Source: Hyphomicrobiales bacterium (GTDB taxonomy: Bacteria > Pseudomonadota > Alphaproteobacteria > Rhizobiales > Rhizobiaceae). Taken from it: a DNA stretch of 64,000 nucleotides. The notes below the pieces were generated by a model. The model was not told where the DNA came from. It saw only the letters and a program-made list of their open reading frames with translations, and ran no database searches. A program made the position numbers and the translations under genes. Positions 24,647 through 32,634 of this stretch are shown here, one piece after another. The stretch covers positions 62,001 to 126,000 of the forward strand of contig UBNQ01000016.1 in the NCBI GenBank assembly GCA_900466875.1. Direction: 5' to 3'. The number at the start of each line of letters is the position of its first letter. Positions within the stretch are counted from its first letter, which is position 1.

Positions 24647-25324
24647 CTACGCCTGTCCAAGCAAGCGTGGTTCGAACAGCCAGCTGCGGCTGATCGCGGT
24701 GGTGGACTTCGCTGCCGCCAGAACGACGAGATCTGCCAATGGCTCGATCACGATCACCAGCATGTAGGCGATGCCGAAAGTAGCAATTGACGCGAGATTA
24801 TCCGCACCGATGCCGTGGCCGTACAAGGCCCAGAATGCGACCCATGTGACGATTCCCGCTTGATAGGTTACTGAAAGAGCCAGTGCCTGGCGGTAAGTGA
24901 GGTCGACATAGCGCTTGCCGGGAGCAATCGCTCGCAAGGCAACAATCCGGAGCGCGAAGAGAGGAACGAGAAGCGTCGTCACATTCATCCCGTACTGCGG
25001 AAGATCGTAGGGGGCGAAAAACAGGCCTTGCGCAAGCAGACCTACTGCAAGTCCGATTGCGGCCGGGGCCATCCCGAACAGGAGGAAAAGGGTCGAGCCG
25101 AGGATCAAATGAACCTCCGAAACCCCGACAGGATAGTGTGGCAGGACCTCGAAGAAGCAGAACACCAAAGCGGTCGTGATCGCGGTTCGAGCGATGAACG
25201 AGAGACCACCGTGATCCCTGATCTCGCTGGCTGCCAGCTTCAAAGCGAAGAGGCCTGAGGCACCCGCTGTCGCATAGCTCAAAACGATCTTCGCACCATC
25301 TACTATTCCAGGTTCGATATGCAT
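24647..25324 (-). CDS. CbiM-type cobalt/nickel ECF transporter permease
   Basis: A 225-residue membrane protein beginning MHIEPGIVDGAK, the family's N-terminal metal-binding hook, in which His2 takes part in binding Co(II) or Ni(II). It continues with EVLPHYPVGVSEVHLILGSTLFLLFG, the CbiM-type signature with conserved Pro-Val-Glu-His residues. About six TM segments. No CbiN, CbiQ or CbiO gene lies nearby. It is last in the operon of the cobalt-type SCNase/NHase genes, so it most likely brings cobalt for that enzyme. Confidence 0.82.
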   Translation of the reverse strand: MHIEPGIVDGAKIVLSYATAGASGLFALKLAASEIRDHGGLSFIARTAITTALVFCFFEVLPHYPVGVSEVHLILGSTLFLLFGMAPAAIGLAVGLLAQGLFFAPYDLPQYGMNVTTLLVPLFALRIVALRAIAPGKRYVDLTYRQALALSVTYQAGIVTWVAFWALYGHGIGADNLASIATFGIAYMLVIVIEPLADLVVLAAAKSTTAISRSWLFEPRLLGQA

Positions 25325-25448
25325 TGCGGTTCTCCAAATTGGCTGTGGCGTTTTGTGGAAAGGTTTGGGTCAAGCAGGCCTGTGGCAAAGTGATCTTGTC
25401 TTGAGAAGCGTGATCGCTACTCTGTATGACCAGTCCAACCGTCGTTGT

Positions 25449-26195
25449 TTACTTCGCTGCAGATATCTCGTCCGCATAAGCGACTTTATTGATACCGATA
25501 GCCACGAACATCCCGGCTATTTGCGCAAGTACGAATGCTATCGCCGTGAGCGGTGACAGGCCGACAAGACCGGGCGCGAAGATCGCCGCAAGTGTTACGG
25601 CGGGGTTTGCGTAGGAAGTAGACGGGGTGGCGATGATCGCTGCTACCAACCAAGCTCCTACCGCGAAAGGTCCCGTTTCCCATTTGGTGCTTCGGGCACA
25701 ACCCAGCACGATCGTCATTAGCCCCGCAGCCGCTACGAATTCACTCAAAAGCCCGCCGAACGAGGGGCCTATGTTGAGATCGGTGCGCATCTCGGAACCA
25801 AACATCAAAGCTGCCAGGATCGCACCGACAGCGCCACCTGCTACTTGGCCGACCACGTATGCTACGGTGCATGCTGTGCCGCGCTCTTTGCTTAGCCATT
25901 GGGAAATGCTGATCAATGGATTGAAGTGGCCGCCGGAGACTTTCCCGAGAGCAACGATCAGCCCCACGAGCGCACCTGCTATCGAGACCGCAACCGTCAA
26001 AGACGCCGCCAGTGGTTCAGATTGAGCATGCTTTGATGCTGCGATGCCGGAGCCAACCATTGCAACAACGAGAAAACCAGTTCCCACGGCCTCGACAAAC
26101 GCACGGCGAAAAATCGGAGACTTGGGATCGTGCTCAAAGAAGCTCGGAATACTGTCTCGACGATCCGGGTCAGCTTTGGCGCGTGTCTGGAACAT
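25449..26195 (-). CDS. MIP-family channel (aquaporin/aquaglyceroporin-like)
   Basis: A 248-residue protein with six TM segments and the two half-helix motifs: the first is GGHFNPLISI (NPL in place of NPA) and the second is SYANPAVTLA. The N-terminus carries about 30 extra soluble residues. The start overlaps the beta-like subunit gene by 26 bases and has an AAGGAAGG site. The altered first NPA motif and its place in an SCNase/NHase operon suggest passage of a small substrate or product (nitrile, amide, ammonia) rather than plain water; this is inference. Confidence 0.85.
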   Translation of the reverse strand: MFQTRAKADPDRRDSIPSFFEHDPKSPIFRRAFVEAVGTGFLVVAMVGSGIAASKHAQSEPLAASLTVAVSIAGALVGLIVALGKVSGGHFNPLISISQWLSKERGTACTVAYVVGQVAGGAVGAILAALMFGSEMRTDLNIGPSFGGLLSEFVAAAGLMTIVLGCARSTKWETGPFAVGAWLVAAIIATPSTSYANPAVTLAAIFAPGLVGLSPLTAIAFVLAQIAGMFVAIGINKVAYADEISAAK

Positions 26196-26514
26196 CGGAG
26201 AACCTTCCTTCGACCTCTGACATTTTTACCGCCAGTTCCCCAGGCGTTAGAATGCCTTTCTGGAACAGGATATTGGCAAACGCCACGATCCATCGTTCGT
26301 AGTACGAGAGCTTTCCAATCATCTCTGCACCAAGAGATTCCACGCCGCGACGCTTCTCCTCGGTGTTGATAATTTTGTGGAAGTCGAGGACATCGGCCAA
26401 CGCATGGCACCGTTTTTCCCAAGGAAGCAATTCGTGCTCGACACGTTCGATTTTGCCCGCTTCGTCTCCGCCGATATCGTTCGGTAGTTTCCGTACGAGA
26501 TTTTCGGTACCCAT
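26170..26514 (-). CDS. Thiocyanate hydrolase beta-like / NHase beta N-terminal-half subunit
   Basis: A 114-residue protein with LPNDIGGDEAG, TEEKRRGVESLG and YYERWIVAFANILFQKG followed by LTPGEL. These match the N-terminal half of nitrile hydratase beta and, more closely, the thiocyanate hydrolase beta subunit (its PHDVGG and YYGRW patterns). It overlaps the alpha-type gene by one base (TAATG). In two-subunit NHases this part is fused to the C-terminal half; here they are separate, as in SCNase and toyocamycin NHase. Confidence 0.78.
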   Translation of the reverse strand: MGTENLVRKLPNDIGGDEAGKIERVEHELLPWEKRCHALADVLDFHKIINTEEKRRGVESLGAEMIGKLSYYERWIVAFANILFQKGILTPGELAVKMSEVEGRFSDVPDTRQS

Positions 26515-27170
26515 TATGCAGCCTCCCTATCATATCCGACCTGGATAACCCCGATCATCGCATCTCGAGTGACTAGGTCTGCCAGTTGCGCTTCATTGAG
26601 ATGTTCAGTTCCAACCGGCCGCATCGGCAGGACAAGATAGCGAATGATCGCAGTGGAATCGCTCACCCGAATCTCGACGTCGTCGGGTATCGAGGTCCCG
26701 AATTCCTCTAGGACGGCTCGCGGCTCGTAGACCGCGCGGGCGCGGTAAGGCTTCAGCTTGTACCAATCAGGGGGAAGGCCAAGGACCGGACGCGGGTAGC
26801 ACGAACACAACGTGCACACGATGAGATTGTGAACAGCTGGCGTGTTCTCCAAAACGATCAACTGAGTATCGTCGTAGAAGGTAATCCCCAGTTCCTCACA
26901 GCCGGTGCGCCCATTCTCAAGAAGACGGGACTTGAAGTCGGCGTCTGTCCATGCCCTGGCGACAACTTTCGCACCAAGAGCTGGCGTGCGGGAATCGAGC
27001 ACTTCGATTTGGCGACGGATCTCGTCGGCTCCGAAAAGCTTCCGTTCGATCAAAAGCTCTCGAACCGCCGTCTCCATGAGGTCGAAATAACCTGGCTTTT
27101 CATCGACGGTGATGGGTGCATGGTCATGGTCATGGTCATGGTCATGGTCATGGTCATGCTGTTCAGACAT
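26514..27170 (-). CDS. Cobalt-type nitrile hydratase alpha / thiocyanate hydrolase gamma subunit with His-rich leader
   Basis: A 218-residue catalytic subunit. The metal site is Cys119-Thr-Leu-Cys122-Ser-Cys124, the CTLCSC form that binds low-spin cobalt(III), followed by YPRPVLGLPPDWYK. NHase alpha features PALGAKVVARAWTD and EEFG are present. Residues 5-17 alternate His-Asp (seven His), forming a likely metal-binding leader; this is not a usual part of the family. ATG 27170 is preferred because it overlaps the upstream gene by 8 bases. Substrate may be thiocyanate or an organic nitrile; the split beta partners favour an SCNase-like enzyme. Confidence 0.88.
   Translation of the reverse strand: MSEQHDHDHDHDHDHDHAPITVDEKPGYFDLMETAVRELLIERKLFGADEIRRQIEVLDSRTPALGAKVVARAWTDADFKSRLLENGRTGCEELGITFYDDTQLIVLENTPAVHNLIVCTLCSCYPRPVLGLPPDWYKLKPYRARAVYEPRAVLEEFGTSIPDDVEIRVSDSTAIIRYLVLPMRPVGTEHLNEAQLADLVTRDAMIGVIQVGYDREAA
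27121..27156. repeat. Six tandem copies of TGGTCA encoding the His-Asp leader
   Basis: Six perfect TGGTCA hexamers (CATGAC... on the coding strand) code for the alternating His-Asp leader of the cobalt hydratase subunit. The copy number sets the number of histidines and could change by slippage without shifting frame. Confidence 0.9.
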
Positions 27171-27519
27171 CGGTCGGGTTCTCCAGCCAGTTTTCAAAGA
27201 TCTCAATTCGCAGACCGTCATTTGCCGATCCGATGTAGTCCGGCCAGATTTCGGTCATCGGGATAGCCACGCGGTAATAGTAGCCCTTGGAACCCGCGTT
27301 GCGGCCGTATCCCTCTTCTTCGTTGTCGACCGCCCTTCCGGGGATGACGGCTTCAATATTCCCGCTCTTGCCGCGAAGATACGTCGGCATCCGGTAGTGC
27401 CCGATCGGTGAGCGAGTTGCGATAACGACGGCGTCACCTTCTTTGAAGAGAGGAACCTCTCCATCGGCGGGAACGACGGCGGTCAATTTTTTTAATGTTG
27501 CTGACAACGAAACCTCCAT
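27163..27519 (-). CDS. Thiocyanate hydrolase alpha-like / NHase beta C-terminal-half subunit
   Basis: A 118-residue protein with FKEGDAVVIATRSPIGHYRMP, then TYLRGKSG, DNEEEGYG, YYYRVAIPMTEIWPDY and IEIFENWLE. This is the SH3-like C-terminal half of NHase beta, and the order of motifs fits the SCNase alpha subunit. Two starts are possible: ATG 27519, and TTG 27507 with GGAGG five bases ahead. It is the first gene of the operon; a TACAATAAT element lies 42 bp upstream of the ATG. Confidence 0.82.
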   Translation of the reverse strand: MEVSLSATLKKLTAVVPADGEVPLFKEGDAVVIATRSPIGHYRMPTYLRGKSGNIEAVIPGRAVDNEEEGYGRNAGSKGYYYRVAIPMTEIWPDYIGSANDGLRIEIFENWLENPTDV

Positions 27520-27556
27520 CGGATCTTTCGATGAGATTTAAGTCCGTGCCGTCGGC

Positions 27557-27576
27557 GATTATTGTAAAATTCGGTG
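27557..27576 (-). promoter_or_regulatory. TACAATAAT element before the SCNase/NHase operon
   Basis: On the minus strand this reads CACCGAATTTTACAATAATC, with the TACAAT core at 27561-27566, 42 bp from the ATG of the first subunit gene. It shares ACCGAA plus TACAATA with the element at 32558 and TACAATAATC with that at 38197. Confidence 0.5.
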
Positions 27577-27723
27577 CCTGAGACCGTGTTCGATGGGCTC
27601 AATGGTCTGCCGAAATCGATCAGCGTTGCGCTTTCGATGCGTCACCTTGCAGAGGGGGAGGATCGAATCTTCCAATATTCGCGCAGTCTCGGATGCTCAG
27701 ATCTCGGAAAAGGAGAACTGACC

Positions 27724-27912
27724 ATGACCAAATATGCAGAAAAAGAAGCCTCTGAAACCTTGCGTGACGGTGCGGAGACATTTCCGGAGTTCGAAGATTA
27801 CAATCTGGCAAAGCAGACCGCTCCCCGGTCGAGTTCCGATGAATTACTCGATGAAGCCCTGATGGAATCGTTCCCGGCAAGCGATCCGCCGGCTTCCGGC
27901 CGCATGGCTTAG
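27724..27912 (+). CDS. Small 'FPASDPPA' protein
   Basis: A 62-residue acidic protein ending with LDEALMESFPASDPPASG, a short motif found at the C-terminus of many small uncharacterised proteobacterial proteins. ATG 27724 has AAGGAG about 7 bases upstream; longer in-frame starts back to 27574 lack a site. Function unknown; stress association has been suggested for such proteins but nothing in the sequence proves it. The following 263 bp hold no gene. Confidence 0.75.
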   Translation: MTKYAEKEASETLRDGAETFPEFEDYNLAKQTAPRSSSDELLDEALMESFPASDPPASGRMA

Positions 27913-28175
27913 GATCAACGCCAGCCAAAGACAGTAAGGTCGAGGCTAACGAAAGATACCCGGACCGCTAAGCGAAGCTCAGTTGTGGCCGTGCACCGGT
28001 ATCACTCAAGACCGACGCTTTCGCTGTCGAAACGAGAACTTGGGCCAGAGACCGCTCAGAGTGCATAGGTCTCCGGTCGCAGTTGGTTCGCCAAGCCATC
28101 CATTCACTCAACCGTCTTACTTTTCCCACCGTGCGACGGCCAAGCTGTCGCCACAAATTTTGGTGTAGGTTCAAC

Positions 28176-29066
28176 ATGTCTACCGCACATTCTAACGACA
28201 CTCTACGCATCGCTGTCGCAGGGGCGACAGGTCGAATTGGGTCCGCTTTGCTCGCGGGCCTCGCGAAAGATGATGTCGAACTCGTGGCTCTTTCGCGTGA
28301 CCCGTCCGCAGACCGGTTACCTAGAGGGATCGCTCCGACCGTAATAGACTTCGAACAACCATCCACCCTCAGGAAGGCGGTCGATGGAGCCGACAAACTT
28401 TTCCTTGTGCATGGTACCTACGGACGACAGGTGGATAACGAAATCGCGCTTATCGATGCGGCGGTTGATGCAGGCGTCGCCCATATCGTCAAGGTATCAG
28501 TGATGGGGCCGCCTCTGGCGCTTCACCCATTCGATTGGCATACGCAGATCGAAGCCCATCTTTCGAGGTGCGACGTTGGATACACGTTGCTTCGCCCGTC
28601 CACCTTCGTCGACATATTGAAGATCAGGGCTGCGTTTATCGCTCAGGGGAACTGGGGAGGCGCAGCAGGGGATGGGCGTGTCAACCTGATTGATACCCGC
28701 GACGTTGCAGACGTTGCGCGTGCGATATTACTCGATAGGACCAATCCCGAGGCGCAGCGCGCCTATCATCTTACCGGGCCTAAGTCTTTGAGCATGCCTG
28801 ATATCGCGGCCCAGCTGTCGCTACTGCTCGGCGAGGAGATTTCCTATCACCACCGCACCCCCGAAGAACAACGAAAAATTCTCTTGAGCACCGGGCTGAG
28901 TGAGTTGATCGCCGACCTGCAGCTCGGTCTTGACCGCCTTTTCGAGCTTTCTATCCAGTCGGAAACGACATCCACGGTCTTCGAACTGACAGGCCAACCG
29001 CCGCGTTCGGCTTACGAATGGCTGAGGGAGAACCTTTCTGCATTCAAGCGCGAGCCTCACGCTTAG
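28176..29066 (+). CDS. NmrA-like NAD(P)-binding protein (SDR-type)
   Basis: A 296-residue atypical short-chain dehydrogenase/NmrA-like protein. The N-terminal Rossmann motif is IAVAGATGRIGSAL, with VELVALSRDP after beta2. Typical features follow: DGADKLFLVHG, IVKVSVMGPP, TLLRPSTFVDIL and IDTRDVADVARAIL. The classical YxxxK pair is absent, so it may be a redox sensor or an azoreductase/quinone reductase-like enzyme. A hydrolase gene follows on the same strand. Confidence 0.82.
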   Translation: MSTAHSNDTLRIAVAGATGRIGSALLAGLAKDDVELVALSRDPSADRLPRGIAPTVIDFEQPSTLRKAVDGADKLFLVHGTYGRQVDNEIALIDAAVDAGVAHIVKVSVMGPPLALHPFDWHTQIEAHLSRCDVGYTLLRPSTFVDILKIRAAFIAQGNWGGAAGDGRVNLIDTRDVADVARAILLDRTNPEAQRAYHLTGPKSLSMPDIAAQLSLLLGEEISYHHRTPEEQRKILLSTGLSELIADLQLGLDRLFELSIQSETTSTVFELTGQPPRSAYEWLRENLSAFKREPHA

Positions 29067-29232
29067 CGGTCGTCTCGACAGTCCTCGGACATCATCGAAT
29101 TGAATCTCCGGCTTCCGCCGATTGCACGAACCCGACGGCGCGGTGAAGAGGTCATTCGGGATCCACCCCCTCGGATCGGACGACAGGTGGCAAGCAAAGT
29201 CGACTTTCTGCAAATTGCACAGGAGAACTGAC

Positions 29233-30093
29233 ATGAATGACACAGCTTCAACGACACCGACCCGATTTGCGGACCTTCAAGACCGCAAGATTGCGTACCG
29301 CAGATTTGGAAGTGGCACCCCCATTGTCTTGAACGTCCGGTTCCGCGGGACGATGGATTCTTGGGATCCGCTGTTTTTGGACGAGCTATCGAAGAACTTC
29401 GAGGTCATCGTTTACGACTACTCTGGTCTTGGCGCTTCCACAGGGAACCCGTCATACGATCGGGCATCTCTGGTGAAGGATGCCAAAGATCTCATCGACT
29501 TCCTCGGTTTCGATACCGTGGTGATCGGCGGGTGGTCGCTTGGAGGCGTCGTCGCGCAAAAATTCACGGCGACCCATCCGGATTTGGTGTCGCATACCGT
29601 TCTGATCGGGACCGCCCCTCCAGGTACGCCCGAAAAAAGCGGCGAGCGACTGTTCATGGAAACCGCGATGCATCCAAACAATGGCTTGGACGACCAGATC
29701 ATTCTCTTCTTCGAGCCAACTGCAGAACGTAGTAGGGCCGCCGCAAAGCGCTCGCTGGATCGCATCGACAGCCGGAAAGCAGACCGATCACCTCAGATCG
29801 CTGAATCGGTATTCTTGAAACTTCTCAGCGAAGCAAAGGACCGGACAACGATATATCCGGACCCCGACGGTGCAGATGGAAAATCGCTGGCATCCGGCAT
29901 TCGTCCGATTTTGGTTGTCAGCGGTGACCACGATATCGCATGCCCGATCGAGAACTGGCTCTCTTTAGCCACGAAGTGGCAGTCGCTACATCTTCTGTCT
30001 ATCCCGCAGGCCGGGCACGGCCCCCATCATCAGGAACCCGTGTTTTGCGCTGAAACGGTGACCTCGTTCGTCAGGAGTCACAAGGCGAGCTAA
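29233..30093 (+). CDS. Alpha/beta hydrolase
   Basis: A 286-residue cytosolic alpha/beta hydrolase. The nucleophile elbow is GGWSLGG (Ser about 103), the acid is Asp in VVSGDHDIACP and the histidine lies in AGHGPHHQEP. ATG 29233 has AGGAGAA just upstream. The substrate is unknown. It follows the NmrA-like gene and is one of four hydrolases of this fold within 20 kb. Confidence 0.85.
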   Translation: MNDTASTTPTRFADLQDRKIAYRRFGSGTPIVLNVRFRGTMDSWDPLFLDELSKNFEVIVYDYSGLGASTGNPSYDRASLVKDAKDLIDFLGFDTVVIGGWSLGGVVAQKFTATHPDLVSHTVLIGTAPPGTPEKSGERLFMETAMHPNNGLDDQIILFFEPTAERSRAAAKRSLDRIDSRKADRSPQIAESVFLKLLSEAKDRTTIYPDPDGADGKSLASGIRPILVVSGDHDIACPIENWLSLATKWQSLHLLSIPQAGHGPHHQEPVFCAETVTSFVRSHKAS

Positions 30094-30176
30094 CGATTGG
30101 AGTAGTCGCCAAAAGACTACACCTGCGGAGCGCCGCCACTGGGGTGGCGCTCTACTATCTGAAACGTCGACTGACT

Positions 30177-31190
30177 TCAGAAGCCTTCAAGAACGATCTT
30201 GCCCTTCGCCGTCCCGCTCTCAAGCGTTGCATGCGCTGTTTTCAAGTTCGCGGCGTTGATTGGCCGCAAGATCTCGGTCACGGTCGTTCTGATCTTCCCG
30301 CTATCGATCAGCTTGGCGATTTCGTTCAGGAGTATCCCCTGCTCACCGATGTCGGCCGTGCCGTACATCGAACGCGTGAACATGAATTCCTGGTGGACCG
30401 ATACCGACTTCCGCTTGAAACCCATAATGTCCAAGCTGTCCGGATCGTCTATAAGGCCAAATCTACCCTGGGGAGCGATCAGTTCGACGATTTCAGGAAG
30501 CTGCGCCTTTGTCTCGTTTGTGGAAAAGACGAATGCCGGAGCTCCGATCCCCAGCGCTTTCACCTGTTCAGCCAATGGTTTCCTGTGGTCGATCACGTGA
30601 TGAGCGCCCAAGCCTTTTACCCATGCGACGGTTTCGGCCCGTGAGGCGGTCGCGATCACGATCAAATCCGTTAGGGCTCGCGCTAGTTGGATGGTGATTG
30701 AACCGACTCCGCCAGCGCCGCCAATGACGAGAATAGCGTTGGCTGCGCCAGGCACGACCCGCCGGACGTCGAGCCGATCGAACATCATCTCCCACGCCGT
30801 TATTGCAGTAAGCGGCAGCGCGGCTGCCTCGACGTACGAGACCGTTTTCGGCTTTCTTCCGACGATCCGCTCGTCAACCAGGTGGTATTCGACGTTCGCG
30901 CCCTGCCTGATCAGCGATCCGGCATAGAAGACGTGGTCGCCGACCTTGAAGTCATTGACGCCGTCACCGACCGCCTCGACCGTTCCGGCTGCGTCCCAGC
31001 CAAGCACTTTCCAAGAACCTTTCGGAGGCGACATGCCTTTCCTGATCTTGGTGTCCACGGGGTTCGCCGAAACTGCTTCGACCTTGACGAGGAGGTCGTG
31101 TCCTGTCGGGACAGGTTTATCTAACTCGATGTCGACTAGGGAGTCGGGACGATCCAACGCGCCTGCTTCCTTGTATCCGATGGCCTTCAT
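30177..31190 (-). CDS. Zinc-free NADPH:quinone oxidoreductase-like MDR protein
   Basis: A 337-residue medium-chain dehydrogenase/reductase. The GroES-like domain has VEAVSANPVDTKIRKG and VLGWDAAGTVEAVGDGV; the cofactor domain has ILVIGGAGGVGSITIQLAR. The zinc-ligand cysteines of alcohol dehydrogenases are absent, as in quinone or enoyl reductases. A TACAATA element lies 78 bp upstream of the ATG (31268-31273). Probably detoxifies quinones or reactive carbonyls. Confidence 0.88.
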   Translation of the reverse strand: MKAIGYKEAGALDRPDSLVDIELDKPVPTGHDLLVKVEAVSANPVDTKIRKGMSPPKGSWKVLGWDAAGTVEAVGDGVNDFKVGDHVFYAGSLIRQGANVEYHLVDERIVGRKPKTVSYVEAAALPLTAITAWEMMFDRLDVRRVVPGAANAILVIGGAGGVGSITIQLARALTDLIVIATASRAETVAWVKGLGAHHVIDHRKPLAEQVKALGIGAPAFVFSTNETKAQLPEIVELIAPQGRFGLIDDPDSLDIMGFKRKSVSVHQEFMFTRSMYGTADIGEQGILLNEIAKLIDSGKIRTTVTEILRPINAANLKTAHATLESGTAKGKIVLEGF

Positions 31191-31723
31191 GGAGATCTCT
31201 CTTTAGTGGTCAAGTAGGATGCAGCTCAAACTGCGGAACCATCGGTAGGTAGCGATGCCGGGAGCGTATTGTACAAAAAGGTCTCCGGAGGCCCCGGTCC
31301 ACGTCGTCGACATTAGGTCTGCGGTAAGTCAACGTCAGGCCGCACCTAATGCCGAAACGGTAGTTTGGGATCGTTTTTGTGTGACCAGGTTGTGTCACTT
31401 CGGCGACCGGGCCGAGAAATCGGAAGACTGGTGTGCAGGACGCCGTCGAATCGAGGAGCGTGCTACCATGAGACCGCAAACATCGGGACAGCGGCTGCAA
31501 AGCTCGCATGCGGGCCTTTGCTTGTATAAGATGGAGCACGGAAGTCCTGTGCCGGACAAAACAAGCAAGTCGCAAAAAGAAGGTGCAGCTTGATCGCCGG
31601 AGGTAATCCCTTTCGGGGTCTACTGTTTAACGAGTGCGCGTCCCATGAGGACCGCTCCCTCTCTTCACCTAAAATAGTGGTTGCCGGGCCCCGACTTGAG
31701 TGACAAAGGCCCGGGAAAACCAG
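31191..31723. other. 533-bp intergenic region with a TACAATA element
   Basis: No supported gene; overlapping frames on both strands lack ribosome sites and family resemblance. On the minus strand, TTTTTGTACAATACGC covers the core 31268-31273 and points at the quinone-oxidoreductase gene. A weak GC hairpin pairs 31684-31690 with 31708-31714 below the exported-hydrolase stop; it has no T-run. Confidence 0.5.
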
Positions 31724-32500
31724 TTAAGGGGCCAAAGCGGCGGCCTCGATCACCTTGGCGACGCGATCCGGATGCGAGACCATGACGACGTGGGATGCAC
31801 CCTTGACCTCGACGGTGTCCTTGGCGTTCGCCCGCTTGGCCATCCACTTCATAGCTTCCGGCGGAATGTTCTTGTCAGCCGAGCCGAAAATCGACCAAGA
31901 GGGGATTTCCTTCCAGCCAGCATTGGTTGCGGCTTCGCCGAGGGCTACATCTGTTACAGGACGCTGCGATGCAGCCATGGCAGCCGCGGCCTTCTCGGAA
32001 ACGTCGGCGGCAAACTGCTTGTGGAACTTGTCCTGCTGGATGTAGAGGTCCTTAGCGCCGTTCTCCAGCTCGACAGGCTTGTCGAGCGTCGGGGAGAGGG
32101 TGCTTCCCGGAAATTTGCCGCTGAGCTCAAGAGCAGACTCTCCGATCTCAGGAGCGAACGCGGAGACGTAGACGAGCGATTTGATCTTCTCGCCCTTGGT
32201 TGCGGCTTCGGAGATAACCGCGCCGCCGTAGGAATGACCTACCAGAACGACAGGAGTATCGAGGTTTGCGATGATCCGCTTGAGGTATGCGCTATCGCCC
32301 TTGACGCTGCGCAGCGGGTTGGCCACCGCCACGACCTTATAGCCGTCAGATTCGAGTTTGCCGATGACACCATTCCAGCTGGACGCGTCAGCGAACGCGC
32401 CATGGACCAGGACGATCGTCGGCTTGGTGCCGGCGGCGTGGGCCGGAACACTCGCCAACGAAGTGGCAAACAATGCGGATGCGAGCAGTTTCTTGAACAT
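31724..32500 (-). CDS. Exported alpha/beta hydrolase (esterase-like)
   Basis: A 258-residue protein with a signal peptide (MFKKLLASALFATSLASVPAHA). The fold begins at TIVLVHGAFADASSW; the nucleophile elbow is GHSYGGA, the acid lies in FGSADKNIPP and the histidine in GASHVVMVSHP. It resembles the EstC/pyrethroid hydrolase-like group. AGGA precedes the ATG. A TACAATA element is 58 bp upstream. Likely periplasmic esterase; substrate unknown. Confidence 0.87.
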   Translation of the reverse strand: MFKKLLASALFATSLASVPAHAAGTKPTIVLVHGAFADASSWNGVIGKLESDGYKVVAVANPLRSVKGDSAYLKRIIANLDTPVVLVGHSYGGAVISEAATKGEKIKSLVYVSAFAPEIGESALELSGKFPGSTLSPTLDKPVELENGAKDLYIQQDKFHKQFAADVSEKAAAAMAASQRPVTDVALGEAATNAGWKEIPSWSIFGSADKNIPPEAMKWMAKRANAKDTVEVKGASHVVMVSHPDRVAKVIEAAALAP

Positions 32501-32552
32501 GGGGATTCCTCGTTCGATTTTCGACTGTTCGAGAAAGCACTATGTTCGAGCC

Positions 32553-32572
32553 GGGATATTGTACATTCGGTC
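32553..32572 (-). promoter_or_regulatory. TACAATA element before the exported hydrolase
   Basis: On the minus strand the site reads GACCGAATGTACAATATCCC, core 32558-32563, 58 bp before the ATG. GACCGAA-x-TACAATA closely matches the element of the SCNase/NHase operon. Confidence 0.5.
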
Positions 32573-32634
32573 TAAATGTCGTGTGAGACCGCAACAACGT
32601 TCGTCGAATTTCGTGAGTGACTGCACGAATAAGC

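Noticed and set aside
24192..25448. Possible cobalamin riboswitch near the cobalt permease gene
   Set aside because: The gap upstream of the permease gene is only 124 bp, and no conserved B12-box or receptor pattern was seen by eye on the coding strand.
31210..31593. Opposing open frames of 112 and 121 codons
   Set aside because: No ribosome sites, no family resemblance, and they overlap each other in an intergenic region with a likely regulatory element.
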